From: Mnemiopsis leidyi
Taxonomy: Eukaryota; Ctenophora; Tentaculata; Lobata; Bolinopsidae
Length of the DNA: 64,000 nucleotides
Direction: 5' to 3'
Assembly: GCA_000226015.1 (NCBI GenBank)
Contig: JH152902.1
Span: forward strand, 112,502-176,501
Part shown: positions 13,178 to 25,500 of the stretch, piece after piece
How positions within the stretch are numbered: the first letter of the stretch is position 1
Layout of the letters: each line of letters opens with the position of its first letter
Made by a program: the position numbers and the translations under genes
Notes under the pieces: generated by a model
Told to the model about the DNA's origin: nothing
Databases searched by the model: none
The model's input: the letters and a program-made list of their open reading frames with translations, nothing else

Positions 13178-13597
13178 TCACAAATCAAACGGAGATTTAC
13201 TGTCTCCCGAAGCTCCGCTTCCAGATTTAATCTGAAAAGAAGGACTCGGCTCGCTCGGATCTGGACAAGTTTTAGCAGTCTGTGCACCCTCAACCGGACA
13301 AACAACAACATCCGCCCCCTGAATGATCCCCTCATAGGTCTCCACCTTCTCTCTGACCAGCCCCTGCAGGTTCCTGGACAACGTAACCGTCTTCCTCTTC
13401 TCCTCGTCCCCCGGGCCCCTCTCTCCGCCCTGACCTGCTGATCTCAACACTGGAGCGGTGGAGTTCGGGACAAAGTCCTCGTAGATGTGGTCTTCCTGGT
13501 CGGACTGAGGAACATCGGAGTAGACCGGGTCCACGTTAGCGTCCTCGTATACTGGTCCTACCTCCTCCTCTTTCTCCTTCAGGGATATCGAGACTTC
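13178..13597 (-). CDS. receptor gene, last exon: acidic cytoplasmic tail with tyrosine motifs
   Basis: This 420-bp terminal exon opens at the acceptor TTCCAG and ends in TGA. It encodes 139 residues of disordered cytoplasmic tail. The first part is rich in Glu/Asp and has three tyrosines in acidic settings (VYEDAN, VYSDVP, IYEDFV). A basic-and-polar middle contains KRKTVTLSRN, and a Ser/Pro/Gly-rich end finishes SPFDL. The final residues fit a class II PDZ ligand pattern (hydrophobic-x-hydrophobic). Tyrosine phosphorylation, SH2 docking and PDZ binding are inference from motif shape only. The acceptor further upstream (GACAG) would shift the frame, so TTCCAG is preferred. Confidence 0.85.
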   Translation of the reverse strand, partial: EVSISLKEKEEEVGPVYEDANVDPVYSDVPQSDQEDHIYEDFVPNSTAPVLRSAGQGGERGPGDEEKRKTVTLSRNLQGLVREKVETYEGIIQGADVVVCPVEGAQTAKTCPDPSEPSPSFQIKSGSGASGDSKSPFDL

Positions 13598-16500
13598 CTG
13601 GAAGATATCTGTCAACACGTTAGTTAGGATATCAACACTTTAGTTGAGATATCAACACGTTAGTTAGGATATCAACACTTTAGTTAGAGATATCAACACC
13701 TTAGTTGAGATATCAACACCTTAGTTGAAATATCAACATTTTAGTTGAAATATCAACATTTTAGTTGAAATATCAACACTTTAGTTGAAATATCAACACT
13801 TTAGTTGAAATATCAACACTTTAGTTGAAATATCAACACGTTAGTTAAAATATCAACACTTTAGTTGACATATCAGCGGTAATGGACCACAGAATTCTTG
13901 GGGAGGAGTCGTAAAATTTTTCTCATCATGTGACAGCGATTGTCCAATGAGGAACCGGAAACGGCCAATCAATTTGGAGAAACGCTGTCACATGAAAGAA
14001 AAGTTTTCCGACTTCTCCCCAAGAATTCTGATAATCATACAGTTCACAACGATAATTTAGTTAACACTGGTCAGCTCAGTTTCAAGTTCAGCTAAGTGTT
14101 TAGTCAACAGCACAGCTAAAAGTTAGCCGATAATAAGAATTGTGAGCCGAAATGGTACGAATTTTCGAAATTTGACTTTTTATTTAGCTGCAACCAACCC
14201 AACCCAGGGAAGCCTTCTCTGGGGCACGAAGGTTGTCGAAAGTGGCGTCCCAAGTTCTCCCTAGGGTGGTCCCACAGACATCCACACTACAAGGTGTCGC
14301 TAATTGAGCCGGATGCCTCTATTTCCCCGCGGGAAACCACAGGGAGATGCCAGAATCAGCACCCCAAAATTTATATTAGTGGGTTGGTAACGTTTGAGGT
14401 AGAGTTAACAATTTTTACACTTAACTAGCTCAGACTTTGACATATCCAATTTTTGGAGGGCAAATTGAGGCTAACCACTTCACCACCCACCATTCTGTAC
14501 TCAGTCACGTACGAACAGTATCATCACTAAATCTAGCATCATAAGTCACGTGACAGTATCTAGTAGTGGGGAATAACCTTATGTAGAAGGGCATTCTCTG
14601 AAGTCATGATGAAGCTGACCTCTACTTTAATGGCTCTATCGTTACAATTTTCTACCATTCGCTTACCGTTGAATCCGCTTTTGTCTCAGCGTCTTCAACA
14701 TTTCGCTAGTTTCTGAAGAGTGTAAGAAAAAGATTTTTTATAAGATTTTGTGAGGTTTTATGACGTTTGATGAGATTTAATGACGTTTGATGAGATTTTA
14801 TGAGATTGTTCAAGTAGTGTTTGTAACAGAGATTCAGATGCACATCTACTCATCTAGTTTTAAGTCCGTTGGAGGATTCAAGGTCACCAGAATCATAGTC
14901 CCATGCAGGTATGATATTAGCGAATACTATAACTGTTTATGTGACATCTGGAACTTTCATCATCATAATTCAGATGCTTTAACAACATGTAAGAAGTATT
15001 TAGATCGATAGACTCGTCGCAAAACTCTGCTCACTCCAATTGTTAACCCTCACAAAACAATTCATTTGCAGCATGCAATTGCTTAAATCCTATGGTTGAC
15101 AAAAAGTTTGTATTCGACATTGGTCGTGATCACTCGTGGCAATACCAACAACTTATCATCGTTGCTGCAAGGAATAGCTCAGTTTATAAACTTTCAGCCC
15201 CAAACTTTTTATAGCGACCCTTTTCGAAAATGTTCATTTTTTGCCTCCTTTTAATTCTAAATACATTCCTAATTTATCGATACCTCTTTGCAATTTGCTT
15301 GAAAAAACTGGGCCATTGATACACAACACCGCGATCTAAATCTAAATGTCAAGATGTATATTGTCCAACTTCCAAGGTTTAATAAGTGTTTGCAATTAAA
15401 GTCTCTTCGATTTGGCTACGGGACATGCACTTTACGATTATCACACAATCGCGAGCATGCAATTAAATGTTTCAACGCATCTTTAGTATACATAATAAGC
15501 ATCTACACTTGACGAGAATTCGGAATCACAAACATGCAACGAATCGATAATGATTAAACATTTATAATTGATACAGTTTATTAGTATAGTCATGATCGAA
15601 GTCCTGCGACTTAAGCACAAATTTGCAGCATCTCGAATTCTCCAAATTAGCAGCATCTAAAAATTAGCAGCATCTCGAAATAAGCAGCATGTAGAAACGC
15701 TCGAAATAAAGGACAGATGATCAGCTAAATACTCCACATTCGAACCTTCTATGCTGCACTATCAGACAAGAGTTTGTATGCACGGGGATTTTCATTCACC
15801 TGTATGTCAAGGAAGAGTTCAATTGGCACGAACTTTTAGTTTTCTGTACTTTCTTATAAGTACAATAATCTAAAACTTTTAAAACTTTGTTTACCAAGAC
15901 TTTGGTATATCTATATGAGTACAAATTACAAAACCACAAAAAATGTGCTTTCCGAACATGCAACTGAAATGTACATTGTATTTGTACATGCACCGTGCTA
16001 ATAATCGCTTCATGTCATATCACAACGTCATAGCACACTAGCACAACGTCATAGCACCACGTCATAGCACCACGTGACCTAACTTTAATGCTCCACGATA
16101 GAAACAACTAAATGTAAACTCACGTTTGAGTAGACGTTGTTGAACTTCCCGTTCTTGTCCCCAGCAGGGACGGCGGTACTGGGACCCTTGCTGGAGAGAG
16201 CTACGGAGGTGGACTGGGTGTTGCTCTTAGCTGCGTTAAACCTGCACCGGGGAGAGGGTTAGATTTAGCTGCTTCTTTAGCGCTATTATTTTAATACTTA
16301 TTTTTACTTTCAACTGCTTCTTTAGCGCTATTAATTTTAATATTAATCTTTAACTTAGTAATTAGGTAGGCATTGAAACGGCTAATCAATCAAATGATTT
16401 ATTAATGAATGAAGTATGAGTAATCTTATCGATCACATTAGTTAGGATGAGAAAATATCGGTTTTAGTCACCTGGCGTGGGGTCTCGGAGCACCAGAGTT

Positions 16501-19500
16501 AGAACTTGATAGTCCGCTTGTGTCTGAAATATTTACCGATTTTAGCGGTTGCGTACTGGCTGTTAGGCGGTTATTAAACGGTAATTGGACTGCCATTAAC
16601 CGGTTTTTTAGCTTTTCAGTTTTCACACAAACGAGTAAGTCAATGGGAGATTTTACCGATGCAAATAAATTCTTGATTAGAGCAAAGTAAGTAAACTATA
16701 CATTTGTTTGACCTCAACAAGCATAAGTGTAACCATTTTGTTTTGAGGTTTATTGGTATCACGGTTGATCTATCTAGATCATAAATGGAGTGTTAAAAGT
16801 AATCCCTAATCATTTGAGCAGTTATTACTTAAATACTTAATTATTTCAGTAATAATGACTTAATAACTTTAGAAATCACTTGAAACTCCATGCACGGAAA
16901 CTGGTTATTGTTGCACATAAAAATTATTGGAATCAGTAGAGTCCCCTTTGAGTCTGACGAGAACTCTGAATCTCGGAATCTAAATCTTAAGATCTTTCTC
17001 TCTCCGAATGTCGGAATCTAAATCTTAAGATCTTTCTCTCTTCTAATCTCGGAATCTAAATCTTGAGATCTTTCTCTCTATCACTATCCTTGGATGGTTT
17101 GCACAGTAATTCTAATTCAAGATTAATCCTTCTCGATTGTAACAATAAGGTGAAGATAAGGTGGTAACTATCAAGATGAGATTACAGGATAGTTCCAGGA
17201 GTAACCAGGGGTCTGGTGAGGTCACGCCCCCAGCACAGTAAATCTGGTGACCTTCTTATTCTTCTAGAGTTATAATAAGGATCAGGGATAGAAACTAGGG
17301 ATTCTTCTAGAGTTATAATAAGGATCAGGGATAGAAACTGATTATTGCAGTATTGCGGTAGTCTGGTGAGTCTGTCGACTAATTATTTGGTTCGGTTTTA
17401 TTGGCCTTGTAAAAAATCAGAAATCACCCCACACAAAAAAGAAGTCATCAAAAAAACTGTAAACAAAATAAAGAAATAGAAAATACCTTAAATGGGAATC
17501 AACCGACAAATAAAAATTTCAGTTCACACTAAGGGTGCTTGCAAGCCGTTGGAAATTCCAACCAAACTACGCACGGAGACGGGGCACATGCAATGTTTCT
17601 TAACACATGTCGGCGGATGTAAGACCTTGGTCTTTCTCTGATTTTGGCAGGGTTAATTTATCCTGTCCCGTCAGCTGTGAGCGCTGTTTGATCACTAGCG
17701 ATCGAGATTGATCCTTTCCTGTTGTTATTTATCTATTTTCAAGTTGGGAATACTAGAATATACGAATGATGTGTCGAGAATTAGAGATCACGTGATCCAT
17801 GATTACGGAAAATTCAATTTCAATGTTTGTTTGATTTTAAATGTTATATCATCTAGTATTTCCATATACTTAGTATTTCCATATCATTATAAAAATTACG
17901 TTCAACTGTTCAAGTAGAAACTGAAAGTGTTGTTCTATATTCACCGCCCTTGAAGATATCAAGGTATGTTCCCGCCTGCTCAGGAAAAGACACAGGTATT
18001 TTGAGGAAGTGTCCCAATTTCAGACTCCTCCCCAAAAATACCTTTAACTAATAAAACTAGATAAAAGTAGGCAGTTCTCGTACCTCTTGTTGAGCGACCG
18101 AGACTGCTCTGAATTGTAGATCTCCACTTCGTCATTACATCCGTCTTTGCGAAGCAGTACAAGTAACAGATTAGAACTCCCTGGAGGGGGGAAGAAAATA
18201 GATTCACAGTTTAGTTTATATAATGGTTATGTAATGGTTATGTAATGGGTATCTCAACGGTTATGTTGACGGTTGTATTGTTTTAACAAGATCTGCAGCC
18301 AAGTTCTTACAACGTTAGTTAAGAAAGTAACGTTAGTTCAGGAAATAAAATAGATATAAGAATTAAAAAGTGCAATAAAATTAATCATAGCCCACCTGCA
18401 AACTGTTGCACAGAGCAAATATGATGTTGATACCGAAGCTGGCTTCCCCTAACGCGAAAAATCCGAGAATCCAGGAGAGACCAATAAGAGTGGAAACTGC
18501 GACAGCTGACCTCAATCTTGCTAGCCAGTGAGTTCTGAAAATGATATTATATTTGTAGTTGAAATAAATGATTCCAGGACTTTATAGCTAACGGACTATT
18601 TAGCTAAAAGGGTCTTTTCACCTAAATTATATTTTAGCTAAATAGTCCTCGGATCGGACCTTATAGCTAAAGGACCATTTAGCTAAATTTAGCTGAAAAG
18701 TCCGTTAGCTATATAGTCCTTTAGCTAAATAGTCCGCCTACCGAAATAAATAGGTATAATTATTCTCAGATAGACCGTTGTTACTATGACATTAAATACT
18801 ATGTTTCCATATTGTTTGTTCGTACTTAGCTTCTCATTGGTCAATCGCTATCCCATGACAGTTGATCATGTGAAAGAGTGAGACACTTCCTCAACAAAAC
18901 CTTTCTCTATTGATGAAAATCAACTTTTAAAATAATTTAAAATGAAACCTCATACTTACTTGTTGCTGGCAGTAGCAGACTTCTTGTTCCCAAAAAGAAC
19001 CCTCATTACCATGATGAAGACAACAAAGTTAGCACACAGTATTAGTAGCAGAGGGAGCAGGAATGCAGCCATCCTAGCTTTGTGGTCCAACCAACACCTG
19101 AGGAATATTGATTATTTAACCAACTACTACAACTACAACTTGATGGAGCCGTCGGTTTATAAATGTTAGAAATTTGAACATAAAGATACGTATTTGTTAC
19201 GGTTATAAGCTTATAATCAATTAAAACAACAACTGCCTTTAGATAAAAAAGTAAAGCGGTTGTACTTACACTACACGGACGCCGCTAGCCCTATCTTCCA
19301 CAATGTACGCACCTTTCTCGCCAGCAAACTCGACAATAGTGGTTATCAGTACGATAACTAGCGGTGTTACTGAAATAATGCAGACGATTTGTAAGCAAAC
19401 TCGATAATAGTGGTTATCAGTACGATAACTAGCGGTGTTACTGAAATAATAGTGGTTATCAGTACGATAACTAGCGGTGTTACTGAAATAATGCAGACGA

Positions 19501-22500
19501 TTTGTAAGCAAACTCGATAATAGTGGTTATCAGTACGATAACTAGCGGTGTTACTGAAATAATAGTGGTTATCAGTACGATAACTAGCGGTGTTACTGAA
19601 ATAATGCAGACGATTTGTAAGCAAACTCGATAATAGTGGTTATCAGTACGATAACTAGCGGTGTTACTGAAATAATGCAGACGATTTGTAAGCGACATTT
19701 TTGAATTTTACTTTGTTATGAAAATGTTATTGATTTATCGCCAAGGAAAATCTTGCATAATCATGATTAAGATTCTTAGTTTCTAAATTATAAATATAAT
19801 TCCAACTAGAAACGCACTTACGAAATACGAGCGATATAGCGCCTATAATAATAAGTTAACTTAAACTACATTTAGTCTTTATTAAGTTAAAATCTAGTTA
19901 AGTTAAACTTAAGTTTAGTTAAACTATATATCCAAATTCTAACACAGATCTAGTCTAACGTATCGAGACAAACCAGAGGAGAAGATGGAGAACTTAAGGA
20001 ACATTCTAGAGTAACTCTCGAATACAACCACCAGTCTGAGGTAGAGATTAACAGCTTCACACAACATCCAGCAGAACGCAGAGAGGAAACAGAAGTGGGT
20101 AAGGATGGAGAAGAAGTAACACACCCCTGGAGGGGATATTGTTAGGAAGATTGATGGACATATGTTAACACGTTAAATGTAAACATGTTAACATGTTAAC
20201 GTGTTACCATGTTAACATGTAACATATAAAATATTACACAATATGTTATATGTTATACGTTAACATTGATATATAACATGTTAACATATTACGACACGTA
20301 AACATATTATTGTTAACATATTATTGTTAACACGTTAACGTATTATTGTTAACACGTTAACATAATATTGTTAACATGTAAACATATTATTGTTAACATG
20401 TAAACATATTATTGTTGACATGTAAACATATTATTGTTAACATAATGTTGTTAACATGTTAACATAATATTGTATATTACTGTTAACATGTAAACATATT
20501 ATTGTTGACACGTTAACATAATATTGTTAACATGTAAACATATTATTGTTGAAATGTTAACATATTATTGTTAACATTTAAACATACCCTCGTCCTCCAC
20601 CAAGTCCGGTCCGATAAGCAGGAATATATACGCAAACAGAAGGGAAGTGGAAAGTCCGATGTGAACTCTGTTCGTGAGTACTGAGCGTATCTGCCTGAAA
20701 ACCAGATGTTATTTTTGTTTCACTTTCATGGCACGGAATGCAGATCTTACAGAATACAAAAATAATATTTTGGACGTTCCTTTATCGTAAAAAACACTGT
20801 GTTAAAATAGTCGTTATGACAGCAATCATAGTGATAGATTGTAAAAAGCTTGCGATTTTGAAAATAATCTTCGCTAAACTCACTTGAAAACAGCAAGACC
20901 GATGATCGTAGCTAGAAGTCCGATAATGGACAAGGTGCACCCAGCAATTGTTATAATCTGCAGAGTTAACTCCTCTGCTCCGGTAAACTGAAGGGGGTTT
21001 CAGTAAGTAAAGGTTGTTTTTTTACATTATAAAGCTATCAAGCCTAATAAAGGTTCCATTGAAACTCAACTTATTTCGTTGCAACTTATTTCGTTGTCTC
21101 AAACTTTAAGATGCGGTTAAAAAGTTCTTCATCCTTGATCCCGGGTAGTTCCAACACACTCAATCTATGAAATCAATACCGTAAAATTACTAACGTATGT
21201 GTTGCTGGGGTTGATGAGAATAGCGAAGTTGGTGAGATGATCAGACATACAGTCGATAGAGTTTTCTGTCTTGCTGATGAACGTCATGCCTTCAGAGCTC
21301 CATACTGCATTAAGGAAATACCTTTAGTTATGGTATTGACACGTTTTCTGATCTACCACAAACTTGTGAGAGATTATAAAAATGTCTTCCACCGTAACAA
21401 AAAAAATTTAAGGTAATTTCCTACCTTACTTTTAGTGCTTGGGTGAAAATATCAATTTTTCATTAAGTCGGCTGCACTGGCAAGCGCGGCAGCCCAAATT
21501 TATCCCAACTAAACAAATTAAGACTGAAAAGAGGCTCCTAAAAGAACTAGTTAAACTTACCTCCAACTAAAACGCTCCAAAAATATTTAATTAAACTTAC
21601 CTCCAACTAAAACGCCCCAAAAAGAACTAATTAAACTTACCTCCAACTAAAACGCTCCAAAAAGAACTAGTTAAACTTACCTCCAACTAAAACGCTCCTA
21701 AAAGAACTAGTTAAACTTACATCCAACTAAAAACGCTCCAAAAAGAACTAGTTAAACTTACCTCCAACTAAAAACGCTCCAAAAAGAACTAGTTAAACTT
21801 ACCTCCAACTCCACTGCTCATGTCCCAGAACTGACACAGCGCATTTATGTTATCCACTTTATTCTCTGTGTAGAAGGTCATCAGTACTCTCTTACCCGGC
21901 TCGAAGTCTGTTCTACCTTCACCGATACCTGGCACACGAGAATTTCTTTAGTGTTGATCACATTTACAACGTTTTAATTATTGGCTTCTCCTAGAATTAG
22001 CTAAAGGTACAATCGAGAAGAATGTTATTGTTTTGTCGTATGCTTTATCATCCTTATCCCATCGCCGCTTCAGGGTTCAAATCTCATTGAATGGACAGAA
22101 AATTTGAAAAAAAAAACTACTAGAAATTATCTACCTGCGCCGACGATTTGACCATCCAGTTCAAAGGTCGAATCAGAGTTGAAGAGAGTACTGTTTCCTC
22201 TGTAACTTGTAAACCAGACGGTTTTCTGTGGCCCAACTTGGTCTCGCTTGATCTTGATAACGTTTGTTTTCTCTTTCACGTCAGTTTCCTGGTCGCTCGT
22301 CGTTTTAACGTCTATGTTCGTTCCATCCTCTGCGATAAGTGATCGTTCACATGGTGCTTGTAATAACATTTATTGAGACTAAAGATGGTGGTACATCGTA
22401 ATTTATTCCAAAGGAGAAAACTTTCCCAATTTGTTCAGCATTACGATAAGGAAAATCATGCTAGCAATAACAAAAATAGGAAATCTAATTTATAAACAAA

Positions 22501-25500
22501 AAAATACGAACTTACACACAAAAAACGAAATCTAACTTATAAACAAAATAGGAAATCTAACAAAAGAAAACGGTACCCTCTTTCTCGAAGGTGGCGGTGA
22601 TGTCTCCGCTAGCCTTGTCGTCCCCTCCCTGGGCTGGGACGGAGCGAGGTGGAGGTTTGAACGCGGCCACACTGACTGACTCTGTTTTGGAGATGAACGG
22701 GACGTTCTCTTCTAACTCAACTTTGGCGGCCAAGCTTGCTACTGATTCTACTATCCTGGTGTATTGGGTTCTGGTATCTTTTAGTTTTTGGGAGTAACTT
22801 CTATTTTTTGGGAGTTAATTTTACTTCTGTTTTTGGGAGTTAATTTTACTTCTGTTTGGGGGATGGAATTAATTCTTCGGATTAAAGTTTTTCAACATAT
22901 AATTACTCACTTTTAAGCAGTTTTATTTGTGGTTATTCACTTTTAAGCAGATATATCTGTAGTAATCACTTTTTAGCAGATATTTCTGCAGAAACTCACT
23001 TTTTAGCAGATATTTCTGCAGAAACCCGCTTTTTAGCAGATATATCTGCAGAAACCTACTTTTAAACAGATACCTCTGTACTAACTCACTTTTTAGCAGT
23101 TTTAGCCTCCTCTTCTTTAGTCTCATCTTTTGTCTCACTTTTCAGATTGATAGTGTTAGCGACCTCCACGACCGTATCCATGGTAGTATCAGTGATCTTC
23201 ACATCAGTTGCCTTGGACATCTGGTCAAGAGCATCTGCTGCTGTATTTACAGTTTCCTTGGTAACAACCTCGCTCTCCTGCACTACCTACAAAGAAACAG
23301 TGTTTGAGTGTTATTCTGAACCACTAGTTCTTTGGTTTTAATTGTGGTTTCAAGTGCGGAGGAAACCTTTTTCAGGTCCTCATTTCGAGCAAGCTCGACT
23401 CCCAGAGGTGTGCACTGATTGGTAACGGGTGTGTTATGTTGTTGTGGGTGCGCCGAAGAATCAACCAAGCTACATGATGTGTACAGAGCAGAAATTTTAA
23501 CGGAAACGATGTCCAATTTACCAATTAAGCTACTGGTCCTATTAGCTTATAAGGCCGGTAGCTCAATTTGCAGAGCACTCATCTAGACAATACAGAGCTT
23601 GTCGGATCATACCCGACTCGGCACGGTGCCGGTCCATGAATTTTCTGAATTGACTATAAGTGGAAATCGTGTTCGTACAAATATTATCTGCTCAGAACTC
23701 ATCATGTAGCTTGATTCTCTTGTTTCACTGTCTTCTAGGCTCAGATTGTTGTACTTTCTTAAATTTCAATTTGGCCGTGAAAAAGGCACATAGAGAAAAA
23801 AATAGAAAAGGGGTATTAATGTTAGGGATTAATGCTAGATCAGGACCAACTAAAACTTAAACTCTTGTTTTGCTCTACCTGGTTGATAGTGTTAGCATAC
23901 TCATCCACGTTCTCGTCATCAATCTTGGTGTTTTCGAAGTACTCTTTAGCTTCGTCCACGGATATCGTGTACTTGCCGGCACACATGTCATTCTTGCTGG
24001 ATCCGGACCAGCCGGACTTGCCGCATGTCCGGGTAGCTAAGCCGATTTTTTCGTAGTTGTCTTTATTTCCGTATGGGCCTGGATGAAGGACGGTCGGGTA
24101 AGGGAAGGTTATAGGAAGATTTAAGTGGAAACAATTTACAATAATTTAGTTAGTATTGTATTCTCAGTTGGGGAGCTGGAACTTCAATAAAAATTTACAG
24201 TTTTGGGCCAGATTTGTTTAAAACCGACTACAATAGTAAGTAATCTACTTACAAGTTGCGGTAACCTCTCCAGATTTGTTTAAAACCGACTACAATAGTA
24301 AGTAATCTACTTACAAGTTGCGGTAACCTCTCCAGATTTGTTTAAAACCGACTACAATAGTAAGTAATCTACTTACAAGTTGCGGTAACCTCTCCAGGCA
24401 GCTCTGTAGCAGGCCACTCCAACACACCCCCCACTCCGATATCCTCAGTCTCACTAACACATGCCAGTGTAGCTTCGATGTCACGCCATAGGGTAATAGT
24501 CTGGATAAAGCCTAGAAGATAAATTAATTTTATGTTTTCACGTTATAACGAGCATGATCGATAGAGGTAAAGGATTCTGATTGAATTCAATAATTCAGTA
24601 CATTATTTTTAGTTTGAATGTGACACTTCAAATGTGACACTTCAAACTTCAAAATTAAAACAGTGTAAAATAATTGTTACACAGTAACACATTTAACAAA
24701 AAACTATGTAACACTGTAACACTACTATGATGTTACAACGTTAAACATACCATCTAAAGGAGCGTAGTCGGAAGGAGACAGCACGTTTGTCACACAAATC
24801 TGCCCTCCAGTTGGGAATACTTTTTCTGCTATACTCCTTCCAGGATTACCAGCTTCAATCTGAAATTAATGTGAACTTGAAGTTTATATAGAATACACAG
24901 AACTACCAGCTTTAATCTAAAATTAATGTGAACTTGAAGTTTATGTAAAATACACAGAACTATCAGCTTTAATCTGAAATTCATATGAAGTATGAACTTG
25001 AAGTATATATAAAATACACAGAACTACCAGCTTTAATCTGAAATTAATGTGAAGTATGAACTTGAAGTACTACATATATATATATTAAGTATACATATAT
25101 ATAAAAACCATGGGGACCACGGTGACTACTTCCTAAGCTTGTGTCTGTTAGTTTTATCATTATCATTATTTATCATTATCATTATTTATCATTATCATTA
25201 TTTATCATTATCATTATTTATCATTATCATTATTTATCATTATCATTATTTATCATTATCATTATTTATCATTATCATTATTTATCATTATCATTATTTA
25301 TCATTATGTTATATTGAGGTTTTGAAATAACCTAAAAGGATCCATCCATTAACTCACGGTGATAGAACGCTGTCCGATCTCAAAAGACGTCATCCCAGTG
25401 CTGTACGCAGCAATTTCTACGTGATACCCAAATTTATCGTCTAGCAAGGTCCCCGAGCCGGTAATACAGAGTTTTTTGAGAGGGTTTATCTTGATGTTAC

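Noticed and set aside
13598-13608. Alternative acceptor GACAG for the last receptor exon
   Set aside because: It leaves the frame out of phase with the 16124 exon. TTCCAG at 13598-13600 fits.
23551-23640. Functional tRNA gene
   Set aside because: A-box-like sequence is present, but the acceptor and T stems do not pair and the B box is degenerate, so it is annotated as a SINE fragment.
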